Assembly: GCF_937873925.1 (NCBI RefSeq)
Contig: NZ_CALNAT010000073.1
Coordinates: 1-49,131, forward strand
Direction of reading: 5' to 3'
Origin: an uncultured Proteiniphilum sp.
GTDB lineage: Bacteria > Bacteroidota > Bacteroidia > Bacteroidales > Dysgonomonadaceae
DNA length: 49,131 nucleotides
In this document: positions 42,007 to 49,131 of the stretch, piece after piece
Layout: every line of letters starts with the position of its first letter
How positions within the stretch are numbered: position 1 is the first letter of the stretch
The notes under the pieces: generated by a model
Databases searched by the model: none
Seen by the model: the letters and a program-made list of their open reading frames with translations, nothing else
Told to the model about the DNA's origin: nothing
Made by a program: the position numbers and the translations under genes

Positions 42007-43284
42007 TCACATTAACAGACCGGTATTTGCCAGTAAAAAAGTCTCCGCTTCCACGCTCCACAACCCTTTGTGGCGGCTACAGATAGCAGCCAGTTCCTTA
42101 AAAAATTCGTTGGTTTCACCCAAATGGGCAAAATCGGATATCGGAGTGAGCGGCATATCTATATGCGTATAGATCAGCTTTTTGCCTCCTGGAATATGGG
42201 GCAGATTATTGGTTGCGTCGGCTACCGCGTTCAGTCCCCCTATATGGGTGATCAGCCCGGCAGGATCAAGTCCCTTACCCATGATATCGAGCGCTTCCAC
42301 CATATCGTCGTTATTTCCTCCGCTGGTACCGACGATATGTGTATAGGCATAGTGTACATTGTAGAAGTTGAACATGGCGCTAAACTTCGGATCACTGGGA
42401 CCGGCAAAAAAATTCAGACAACCATCGAACGCCAGAATAGCATCTCCCTGCTCCACTACCGGCTTTACCGGTGCGAAGACAAACACATCATCATAACCGG
42501 AATCACCACTGATAGCTTTCAGTTCTTTCACCGGATCTTCCATCACTCCCGTATTAATATAACGAAGATCAATACCCCGCGAAGCGGCAAACTCTACGGT
42601 ATAGATCGAAGAAGCCCTGTCCAGCCGGGCCTGGTCCATATCGGTGACCACCATCAACGACGGTTTGCGGTCTTCACGATGGAGCACATAATTGATAGCT
42701 GCAAGTCCCATCGGCCCTACACCTGCCAGAATGGCCATCTTACCCCCCTCCACGATCTCCATCTTATGCGCATAGCTGCCGGGAGTGGTATGGTAGTTGG
42801 CATGCATCGCGCCGATCACGCACGAAAGCGGTTCCGCCAGCGACGCGGGATAATATCCCTCGCCGGTATAGGTCAGTAAGCAGTCCTGCTCCATCACTTC
42901 ATTGGGAATGACCACATAGGTTGCATCTCCGCCTATATACCTGTAACTATATCCGGGGGCGCTCAGTATTCCCACAGGGCCGTTTTCGTAGTAGAGCGCC
43001 GGCTGAATGGAGAACTTATCTCCGGCCTTGAATCTGTGTTCCCATTTGGAACCCACTTCCAGCAACTCTCCTGCAAACTCATGGCCGATAATGATGGGAT
43101 TCTCCGCTACATCGCCGGGAATCCGTTTATGCTCCGTTCCCTGCGAAGAGGCTTTGTAGGATGACATGCACAAAGAGTCGGTTACTACTTTGGCCAGTAT
43201 CTCATTCTCTTTAATAGACGGCAAGTCAAACTCTTCCAGACGAAGGTCTTTTTTGCCATATAGTCTCACTGCTCTCGTTTTCAT
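42007..43284 (-). CDS. Zinc-dependent alcohol dehydrogenase (sorbitol / L-sorbose 1-phosphate reductase-like)
   Basis: A 425-residue medium-chain dehydrogenase. The GroES-like part has CMSSYKASSQG, ENPIIIGHEFAGELLEVG and GDKFSIQPAL; the Rossmann part has KMAILAGVGPMGLAAINYVLH and LMVVTDMDQARLDRA. Length and the inserted segments (HYATPGS-type NYHTTPGSYAHKMEIVEGG) recall L-sorbose 1-phosphate reductase (SorE) more than ordinary sorbitol dehydrogenase. It is likely to oxidise or reduce a polyol or ketose, perhaps phosphorylated. The gene is preceded directly by leader copy D, which also occurs in front of two other genes. The neighbouring aldolases suggest it prepares a ketose for cleavage. Confidence 0.87.
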   Translation of the reverse strand: MKTRAVRLYGKKDLRLEEFDLPSIKENEILAKVVTDSLCMSSYKASSQGTEHKRIPGDVAENPIIIGHEFAGELLEVGSKWEHRFKAGDKFSIQPALYYENGPVGILSAPGYSYRYIGGDATYVVIPNEVMEQDCLLTYTGEGYYPASLAEPLSCVIGAMHANYHTTPGSYAHKMEIVEGGKMAILAGVGPMGLAAINYVLHREDRKPSLMVVTDMDQARLDRASSIYTVEFAASRGIDLRYINTGVMEDPVKELKAISGDSGYDDVFVFAPVKPVVEQGDAILAFDGCLNFFAGPSDPKFSAMFNFYNVHYAYTHIVGTSGGNNDDMVEALDIMGKGLDPAGLITHIGGLNAVADATNNLPHIPGGKKLIYTHIDMPLTPISDFAHLGETNEFFKELAAICSRHKGLWSVEAETFLLANTGLLM

Positions 43285-43321
43285 ACGATTATTTTACTTT
43301 TTTTATTTCGGTGCATGGAAC
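43285..43321 (-). repeat. Leader copy D, upstream of the zinc dehydrogenase
   Basis: Read on the minus strand, GTTCCATGCACC (43321-43310) and AAATAATCGT running into ATGAAAA match copy B before the Gfo/Idh gene, with almost the same spacing (37 versus 36 nt from GTTCC to ATG). The 5' part present in copies A and B (TGAAACGAGCA) was not found here. The remaining gap to 43425 shows nothing else. Confidence 0.6.
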
Positions 43322-43425
43322 CGGAACGATCAGCCACAAGTTCCTCTGATTTATTCCGGTATCTTAAGATTATGCATTTCAACATATCTCGTCGTGTCTT
43401 GTATCTTGGCTCTTGATTCTTATAT

Positions 43426-45426
43426 CTATGAAAGCATCACCTGCCCGCCGGTAATAGGCAATGCCTGCCCCGTCTCACCGCACTGCTCCATCAGATAAAG
43501 CACCCCCTTAGTTACATCTTCAGGCGTACAACCTTTTCCCATAGGCACTTTAGACAGATAGAACGCTTTTACATCTTCTATTGTTTTTGCTCCCGGCACT
43601 TTCCCCGCTCTCAGGTATTGCACGAAGAGCCCGTTTTCGGGATCGCTCCAGAGGGGCCCTTCATAAAAGTTTCCGGGGCAAACAGCGTTGACTTTAATAC
43701 GGTATGGTGCAAGCTCCAGCGCAAAGGACTGAGTGAGTCCGATACCTCCGAATTTCCCTCCCGCATAGGCAAAATTGGCTTTACTCCCTTGCAGTCCCGA
43801 TTTCGAATTGATCTGAATGATATCGGCATAGTAATCTCCGGAACCATATTTCGCCTGCAATTTCATGATCTTGCTGACGATTTTTGTACAGTAAAAATAG
43901 GCGTTATAATTTATTTTGGTGACAAAATCAAAATTCTCGGGCGTCATATCATCCAGACCACCCGCACGAAGTACACCGGCGTTACTGACAAAGCAATCGA
44001 TCGCTCCGAAATGGCACACGGTTTCGTGGATAAGATTTTCCAGACTTGCCGTCTCGGCCACGTTCGTTTTTACAAAAAAGGCCCTGTTGCTTTTCGCAAT
44101 ACGATTAAATTCTTCGGCTGTCGCCCTGCCTGCTTCCTCATTCAGGTCGGCGATCACAATATTGGCTCCTTCCTGCAACAGGCAACGCCCGATTCCTTCT
44201 CCAAAACCCTGCGCGGCACCGGTAATAATGATGGTCTTATTTTCCGCACGCCCCCGGGACATTCCTGCTGATACACTACGGCGGTAGTTTTCCACTTCCC
44301 AATTGTCTATAAAATCTATCTGCTCCTGCGTCATCGGATGCGGACCGCCGAATGATTGCGAGAGGAATGCCACTTTCATCGCATCTTCAAACACATCCAG
44401 AATGATATCGCACTGTCCGGCATTGTCACCTATGGCCACCAATCCAATCCCTTTTATCAGCAATACCTTGGGTTGATAGCCCAGTTTATCCGTAAAAGCG
44501 GGAATCGTTCTTCCGGCTTCCTCCAGCACTGCTTCGGGTGTCTCGTCGTTCAGGAATATATAGTTAGATTTGCAATATACAATGGCATCGGGAGTAAAAG
44601 GCTTGGCAATATCCTTCTGATATTCCATACTATCATAAAAGTATTTGATCAGTTCGTTTTTCCTTACCTTCAGCGTTTTCAACCCGTTCCCTGACAGCAT
44701 CATCCTCAGTGCAGGCAAAATTTCTTCCGTACAGCGGCAAGTGTCCCTTTCTCCGGCGGATAAAGGCGTAGAAACAGCCTGTTCCAACTTTTGAAGGATA
44801 TCGAAATAGATCGACTGGATCTCTGCGATAGTCGGAGCAGCGACAAAAATACCGTGGTTCTGCAACCATATCACCTGAGGTTCCTCATCATATGCCGAGC
44901 GGTACTCTTTGATCCTGTCATACACCTTTTTGAACAATACATAACCCGGATCGGTATACTCCACATAGAGCGCTTTTTCGCCAAAAAGCCTTTTCAGTTC
45001 AGACTCCGCATTTTGAGCGCACATCAATCCGTTCACAACCGTCGGATGCAAATGTACTACAAAGGGATAGCCGATCACATTATGCATGGAGGTCTCCACC
45101 GACGGCCGTTTCCCTTTGGTGAGGGTAGCCTCGGCCAGATCATTTTTCACCTGTTCTTCCCGCTCTGTCGGATCCGGGCTATACGCTTTCTCCGACATCC
45201 TGTCGAGTTTGCTTCTGTCGAGTACGGCAAAACCGTCCTCCGTAATCGTCGCCAATGCAGCGCCGCTGGCCTTCACCCATATCTTCTCTTTATTCTTGTA
45301 GGATGTATTACCGCCACCGGCTATCACGAAACGACTATCTTGTCCGTAGAATCGTGATATATAAATTAAATCCCGTATTTCAAAAATTCCGTCCTCAGGA
45401 AGAAAGGCTTGAGAATGTTGTTCCAT
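43426..45426 (-). CDS. Bifunctional class II aldolase / short-chain dehydrogenase
   Basis: A 666-residue fusion. Residues 1-350 are a class II aldolase: VIAGGGNTSYKN, WVKASGAAL, Glu111 in SVETSMHN, zinc ligands His125 and His127 in VVHLHPTVVNG, and His191 in WLQNHGIFVA. Residues 396-666 are an SDR: TGAAQGFGEGIG at 402-413, NAGVLRAGG, IQINSKSGLQGSK, and Tyr554/Lys558 in YAGGKFGGIGL; the ending ALPITGGQVMLS resembles sorbitol-6-phosphate dehydrogenase. The architecture matches RhaEW/YuxG of Bacillus, a rhamnulose-1-phosphate aldolase joined to a lactaldehyde dehydrogenase. No rhamnose isomerase or kinase is nearby, so another deoxy or branched substrate is equally possible. Confidence 0.92.
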   Translation of the reverse strand: MEQHSQAFLPEDGIFEIRDLIYISRFYGQDSRFVIAGGGNTSYKNKEKIWVKASGAALATITEDGFAVLDRSKLDRMSEKAYSPDPTEREEQVKNDLAEATLTKGKRPSVETSMHNVIGYPFVVHLHPTVVNGLMCAQNAESELKRLFGEKALYVEYTDPGYVLFKKVYDRIKEYRSAYDEEPQVIWLQNHGIFVAAPTIAEIQSIYFDILQKLEQAVSTPLSAGERDTCRCTEEILPALRMMLSGNGLKTLKVRKNELIKYFYDSMEYQKDIAKPFTPDAIVYCKSNYIFLNDETPEAVLEEAGRTIPAFTDKLGYQPKVLLIKGIGLVAIGDNAGQCDIILDVFEDAMKVAFLSQSFGGPHPMTQEQIDFIDNWEVENYRRSVSAGMSRGRAENKTIIITGAAQGFGEGIGRCLLQEGANIVIADLNEEAGRATAEEFNRIAKSNRAFFVKTNVAETASLENLIHETVCHFGAIDCFVSNAGVLRAGGLDDMTPENFDFVTKINYNAYFYCTKIVSKIMKLQAKYGSGDYYADIIQINSKSGLQGSKANFAYAGGKFGGIGLTQSFALELAPYRIKVNAVCPGNFYEGPLWSDPENGLFVQYLRAGKVPGAKTIEDVKAFYLSKVPMGKGCTPEDVTKGVLYLMEQCGETGQALPITGGQVMLS

Positions 45427-45523
45427 CTTTATCCTATTTTTTTATAAGTACCCATTTGAAATTAGCCTGAACTATCCCCGCATATATTCTGGTGGTAATT
45501 ATATTTTTATCTGAAATAATAAT

Positions 45524-45531
45524 CAAAACTA
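45524..45531 (-). promoter_or_regulatory. Candidate -7 box upstream of the aldolase-SDR gene
   Basis: TAGTTTTG on the minus strand matches TAnnTTTG; TTTG at 45559-45556 is a possible -33 box but the spacer (24 nt) is long. The predicted leader would be about 90 nt. This suggests that the aldolase-SDR gene can be transcribed apart from the PHP gene. Confidence 0.38.
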
Positions 45532-45562
45532 TCTACCGTCTTATACTTAGTCTGACAAATTT

Positions 45563-46786
45563 TCACTTAACGGTGGTGTTTACAAAGAGCTGGTCTCCCA
45601 AAGCCTCCAGCTCAGACCGTTTAGAACGGTCGGCATAACCGTTCTGATCTACGTATCCGTTCAATCCCTGCTTTACTAAATGCTGATGCGCCGCGATCAC
45701 ACATGCCCCTTTGTAATTAATTTCCATAAGTTTATCAGTCAAAGGTACCCCTCCCCGGGCAAACAGTTCAACCGGCTCCATAGCGGGCGTGTTGTGTTCA
45801 CTGCCGAAGGTTACTACAAAACCTTGTTCATAGAGATAGGCGGCATATTTTTCCAAAAGCCGGACATCATTACGGGTGGTAATAAATTCAGCCGAGTGGA
45901 ATCCCCGTTCGGTAAGTTGTTTTGCCACTCGCTCCGGATCATTCTCAAAGTCGGTATAGTTGCCATTCGCATCATCTGCCAAAAAAGGATAAGTAGGAAT
46001 TCCACCGGCAGCGATGATAATTTCCTGTACGGTCTCCATCGGCAGAAAAGCGGCAGCATCTTCCGGGACGAACGCTGCCCCACCCGCTTTCAACAGGTTA
46101 CTGCGGATTTCATTTTCCACACCGGCAAAATCATCCAACGAAGATTTCAACAATTTCCCGTCAAAGAGTTTATCCAATAATTCCTTTATCCCGGATTCGT
46201 CATTGTCACAAGCCTTATATACACTCATGCGTAATGCTTTTGCCAAATGGCGTTCGCGAATCAGCCCTTTTGTCAATTCGTCCGTTAGTTGTTTGAAATC
46301 AAGGGTAAAACCACAATTTTTCTGTCGAAGCAATTCGTTCAACTTTTCACACATCGCTTCCACCTGTCTATTGGCCTCATTCCGCACATTGGACAGCAAC
46401 GTCGCGTAAGGTTCCTCCAATCGGAAAGGATGGGATAATCCTTTTCCGCTCAGATAGGTACGCCCCGGATTCGCAGGATCATTCACGCGTAAACCCGCTT
46501 TCTGATCCTCTTCGTTCAGGCTGATGAATTCAATACCGAAAAGTGGATAAAGTTTCCGCTTACTACAGCCCTCCGCCCACGCTGAATACCCTTCGGTAGT
46601 ATAAAAGTCGTTTATCCCTACCACTTTCACCTCCTCGGCAACCGCCCTGTCAAGTGCATCATCGACATCACGGAACGCACTGAAGGAGTAAGGCGTATGT
46701 AGATGGGCATTTACTTTGAGGATATCCTCTTCTGTATCTCCGGGGAAAGGACTCCCTGGCTGTAAATCAATGGATCTTGTCTTCAT
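45563..46786 (-). CDS. PHP-domain metal-dependent protein
   Basis: A 407-residue protein with an N-terminal PHP-type metal site: His28 and His30 in VNAHLHTPYSFSAF, Asp60 in VGINDFYTTEGY, Glu86 in PLFGIEFISLNE, and a C-terminal VTFGSEHNTPAMEPVELF. Between them lies a long helical insertion (about 130-240) not found in small PHP phosphatases. PHP proteins are usually phosphoesterases; the target here is unknown. Placement among aldolases, dehydrogenases and a transaldolase suggests a sugar-phosphate or lactone substrate rather than DNA. It lies 112 nt after the E1 gene. Confidence 0.83.
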   Translation of the reverse strand: MKTRSIDLQPGSPFPGDTEEDILKVNAHLHTPYSFSAFRDVDDALDRAVAEEVKVVGINDFYTTEGYSAWAEGCSKRKLYPLFGIEFISLNEEDQKAGLRVNDPANPGRTYLSGKGLSHPFRLEEPYATLLSNVRNEANRQVEAMCEKLNELLRQKNCGFTLDFKQLTDELTKGLIRERHLAKALRMSVYKACDNDESGIKELLDKLFDGKLLKSSLDDFAGVENEIRSNLLKAGGAAFVPEDAAAFLPMETVQEIIIAAGGIPTYPFLADDANGNYTDFENDPERVAKQLTERGFHSAEFITTRNDVRLLEKYAAYLYEQGFVVTFGSEHNTPAMEPVELFARGGVPLTDKLMEINYKGACVIAAHQHLVKQGLNGYVDQNGYADRSKRSELEALGDQLFVNTTVK

Positions 46787-46864
46787 AAAACTTTAAACTG
46801 TGTACTACTTTCAGGACGTACGTCAATACAATGGGCATATTGGCATATTACCCTATAATTAATT

Positions 46865-46880
46865 GGCGGATTCACCCGCC
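46865..46880 (-). terminator. Weak hairpin after the E1 gene
   Basis: GGCGG (46865-46869) and CCGCC (46876-46880) form a 5-bp stem. On the minus strand it is followed by AATTAATTATAG rather than a T-run, so termination would be weak and read-through into the PHP gene is likely. Confidence 0.33.
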
Positions 46881-46898
46881 ATCCCATTCGCCCATTAA

Positions 46899-49131
46899 TC
46901 AGACTCCTTTCTTCGCTCTCCTGATCAATTCCCCGCCGGTAAAGTTCTGCCCGGGAATATAATCCCTGAGCGGCTGGATCCGCTCGTTGACCATATCCAG
47001 AAACCAGCTTGGCTGTGGGAAGAACGCTTCTTCCAGCTCGTACGCCGGCGTGATCCAGTTGCGCGAGCCCAGCACGCACACGGGGGCGTCGAGGTAATCG
47101 AACGCCAATTGTCCGATATTGGCCGCAAGGTCGTTCAGGAAAGAGCCCCGCGCAGTGGCATCGCCCGCGACAATGATCCTTCCCGTCTTCTTCACCGACT
47201 CCACCACTTTTTCATAATTGAACGGTACCAGCGAGCGGGCATCGATCACTTCGGCGCTCATGCCGTATTTCTCCTCAAGCTCCCTGGCGGCATTTAAAGC
47301 GGGATAAAGCGTATGGCCAACGGTCAGGAAGGTGATATCCCCGCCCTCTTTCTTCACGTCGGGCTCGCCGATGGGTATCTCGTAGTAACCAGTGGGAACC
47401 CCTCCTTTATGGAACTGCTCGCCGATGTCGTATATACGCTGGCTCTCGAAGAAAATAACCGGATCGGTACCCTGCAATGCGGCGTTCATCAAACCTTTGG
47501 CATCGTAGGGCGTCACGGGGAAACATACTTTTATACCCGGTATATGGGCTACAAGAGAGGTCCAGTCCTGCGAGTGCTGTGCGCCATATTTGGAGCCTAC
47601 CGAAACACGGACCACTACAGGCATTTTCAGCACGTTACCGCTCATCGCCTGCCATTTGGGCAACTGGTTGAATATTTCATCCCCGGCGCGGCCGATAAAA
47701 TCGCAGTACATGATCTCCGGGATCACGCGACCGCCGCACATGGCATAGCCGATGGACGTCCCCACAATAGAGGCTTCCGAGATGGGCGAGTTGAACAGCC
47801 GGTGGTAGGGCAACGACTCCGTCAGTCCCCCATAGACAGCAAACGCACCGCCCCAGTCGCGGTTCTCTTCACCATAGGCGATCAGCGAGGCATCTTTATA
47901 GAAACGGTCGATGATGGCTTCGAAAAGGCCGTCCCGCAGGTGGTACTGTTTCATCTTGCTGAAAGGCTTGCCTTCGGCGTCGAAAGCAAAACGCTCTTTA
48001 TTGGCGATCTTCTTCACCCGCGGGTTCTCTTCCAGCGGGATCAGCACTTCCGGCTTTTCATTGGAGAAACTGTCCACCGAACCTCCGGAGAACATCATGT
48101 CGCCGATCACCTCCGGGGTCTCCATCTTCGGTGATATTTCATCATCGATCGCTTTCAGGAACATTTCATTGACCAGCGCCCGTATATTGCCGGTGATCGT
48201 ATCCAGTTCGGTCTGGGTAGCCACTTCTGCTTCCAGGAGCTGCGCCCCGTAGCTGCGGATGCAGTCCTGCGACTCCCAGGCTTCCACTTCTTCCTTTGAG
48301 CGGTACGAAGAGGCATCCGAAGGGGAGTGCCCGCTGTAACGGTAAGTCAGGACATCCAGCAATACGGGACCCCTTTTTTCTTCAATCACCTGGCGTTTGC
48401 GCTTATAGGCATCAATCACGGCCAGCGGGTTATACCCGTCCACCCGTTCAGCATGCATCTGGTCGGGGTTCACCCCGGCCCCTATACGGGCGGCGATGCC
48501 GTAGCCCATCGTCTCCCCGCAGGTCTGCCCTCCCATGCCGTACTGGTTGTTCATGATGTTGATGATCACCGGCAGGCCGCCCTGCATGTCGCCTTCCCAG
48601 AGTTCCCTGAACTGGTCCATCGAGGCGAAGGTGATCCCTTCCCATACCGGACCGCATGCCATCGAGGCGTCGCCGATATTGGCTACCACAAGACCGGGCT
48701 TGCGGTTCACTTTCTTGTACAGGGCTGCACCGACGGCTATATCCCCCGATCCGCCTACAATAGCGTTGTTGGGGTAGACGCCGAACGGGGTGAAGAAGGC
48801 ATGCATCGAACCTCCCAGGCCCCTGTTGAAACCGGTCTTACGGGCAAAGATCTCTGCCAATGTACCATACACCAAAAATCTTTTTGCCAGTTCTTTGACC
48901 GATCCCTCAAAATTTTTCTTTACGATCTCATAAATCGCACCATCAAAAAAGGTCTCCATGATCCCGGTAAGCTGCCGTTCCTCTAATTGATGGATGGCTG
49001 ACATTCCCTTGGCCAGGATCTCACCGTGTGAACGGTGGCTACCGAAAATAAAATCGTCCACTCCCAGCGTCCAGGCCATGCCCACTGCTGACGACTCCTG
49101 CCCGATGGACAAGTGCGCGGGACCGGGGTGG
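46899..49131 (-). CDS. Fused E1 (alpha-beta) of a TPP-dependent 2-oxoacid dehydrogenase, partial
   Basis: At least 743 residues; the frame is open to the end of the window (HPGPAHLSIGQE) and the true start lies outside. The alpha half shows SIGQESSAVGM, GLGGSMHAFF, and the TPP/Mg motif IGDASMACG...NNQYGMGG, where the usual GDG reads GDA. The beta half (about 400 to end) shows EENRDWGGAFAVYGGL, LFNSPISEASIVGTSIG, and the transketolase C-terminal domain with VIDARSLVPFNYEKVVESV. Single-chain E1 of this kind occurs in Bacteroidota and works with lipoyl E2 and E3 subunits, which are not in the window. The substrate (pyruvate, branched-chain oxoacid, acetoin) cannot be told. The gene is visibly more G+C-rich than the polysaccharide locus. 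Confidence 0.9.
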   Translation of the reverse strand, partial: HPGPAHLSIGQESSAVGMAWTLGVDDFIFGSHRSHGEILAKGMSAIHQLEERQLTGIMETFFDGAIYEIVKKNFEGSVKELAKRFLVYGTLAEIFARKTGFNRGLGGSMHAFFTPFGVYPNNAIVGGSGDIAVGAALYKKVNRKPGLVVANIGDASMACGPVWEGITFASMDQFRELWEGDMQGGLPVIINIMNNQYGMGGQTCGETMGYGIAARIGAGVNPDQMHAERVDGYNPLAVIDAYKRKRQVIEEKRGPVLLDVLTYRYSGHSPSDASSYRSKEEVEAWESQDCIRSYGAQLLEAEVATQTELDTITGNIRALVNEMFLKAIDDEISPKMETPEVIGDMMFSGGSVDSFSNEKPEVLIPLEENPRVKKIANKERFAFDAEGKPFSKMKQYHLRDGLFEAIIDRFYKDASLIAYGEENRDWGGAFAVYGGLTESLPYHRLFNSPISEASIVGTSIGYAMCGGRVIPEIMYCDFIGRAGDEIFNQLPKWQAMSGNVLKMPVVVRVSVGSKYGAQHSQDWTSLVAHIPGIKVCFPVTPYDAKGLMNAALQGTDPVIFFESQRIYDIGEQFHKGGVPTGYYEIPIGEPDVKKEGGDITFLTVGHTLYPALNAARELEEKYGMSAEVIDARSLVPFNYEKVVESVKKTGRIIVAGDATARGSFLNDLAANIGQLAFDYLDAPVCVLGSRNWITPAYELEEAFFPQPSWFLDMVNERIQPLRDYIPGQNFTGGELIRRAKKGV

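Noticed and set aside
1..49131. tRNA, rRNA, CRISPR, integrase or transposase genes
   Set aside because: None was recognised on either strand by reading; short structured RNAs could still be missed without a covariance search.

Overview
The window looks like chromosomal DNA of an anaerobic Bacteroidota, probably near the Bacteroides / Parabacteroides / Dysgonomonas group. The evidence is a SusC/SusD pair with surface lipoproteins, promoters of the TTTG-N19-21-TAnnTTTG type, A-rich rather than Shine-Dalgarno start regions, a long acidic-tailed ribosomal protein S1, and Bacteroidota-type carbohydrate families (GH92, DUF2264/GH154-like, DUF6807, DUF4998, DUF5000). No rRNA, tRNA, CRISPR array or intact transposase was seen. 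Family names come from recognition of residues, not from database searches.

Layout. (1) 1-4480: pdxJ, then an envelope-energy cluster exbB, exbD, an unassigned TIM-barrel protein, a TonB-type transducer and a DJ-1 family protein. (2) 4424-6650: rpsA with its own promoter and terminator. (3) 6760-8264: ECF sigma factor, membrane protein that is probably its anti-sigma factor, and a small exported protein. (4) 8436-10165: a YhcC-type radical SAM protein and a lipoate-protein ligase, convergent. (5) 10244-14684: LacI-type and AraC-type regulators, then mannonate dehydratase and an SDR mannonate oxidoreductase, i.e. glucuronate/fructuronate catabolism. (6) 14972-35306: a 20 kb one-directional polysaccharide utilisation locus with two DUF6807 proteins, three Gfo/Idh/MocA-type proteins, SusC/SusD, two discoidin-domain lipoproteins, an unassigned lipoprotein, a GH92 mannosidase, an ApbE-like flavin transferase, a small membrane protein and a chimeric lipoprotein. 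(7) 35324-38890, minus strand: DUF2264/GH154-like enzyme, KdgF-like cupin and a secreted beta-propeller-like lipoprotein. (8) 39206-39499: 3' remnant of a glycoside hydrolase. (9) 39526-49131, minus strand: transaldolase, tandem class II aldolase, zinc alcohol dehydrogenase, aldolase-SDR fusion, PHP protein and a fused TPP-dependent 2-oxoacid dehydrogenase E1 cut off by the window end.

How it fits together. The locus suggests outer-membrane capture of a mannose- and uronate-containing glycan, release of mannose and (unsaturated) glucuronate, linearisation by KdgF, and entry of glucuronate products into UxuA/UxuB. The concentration of exported oxidoreductases plus ApbE hints at an oxidative step in glycan processing. 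The distal minus-strand cluster looks like an uncharacterised sugar-phosphate or polyol route built from two aldolases and two dehydrogenases.

Most unusual signals: (a) a related leader of about 37-90 nt directly in front of three unrelated genes (exbB, an oxidoreductase, the zinc dehydrogenase); (b) two places where only the first 22-27 codons of a gene (apbE, uxuA) sit in front of or fused to a lipoprotein gene; (c) a tandem aldolase whose second half has lost all metal and catalytic residues; (d) an oxidoreductase with Arg in place of the first Gly of its nucleotide-binding motif; (e) back-to-back promoters sharing one palindromic -33 element.
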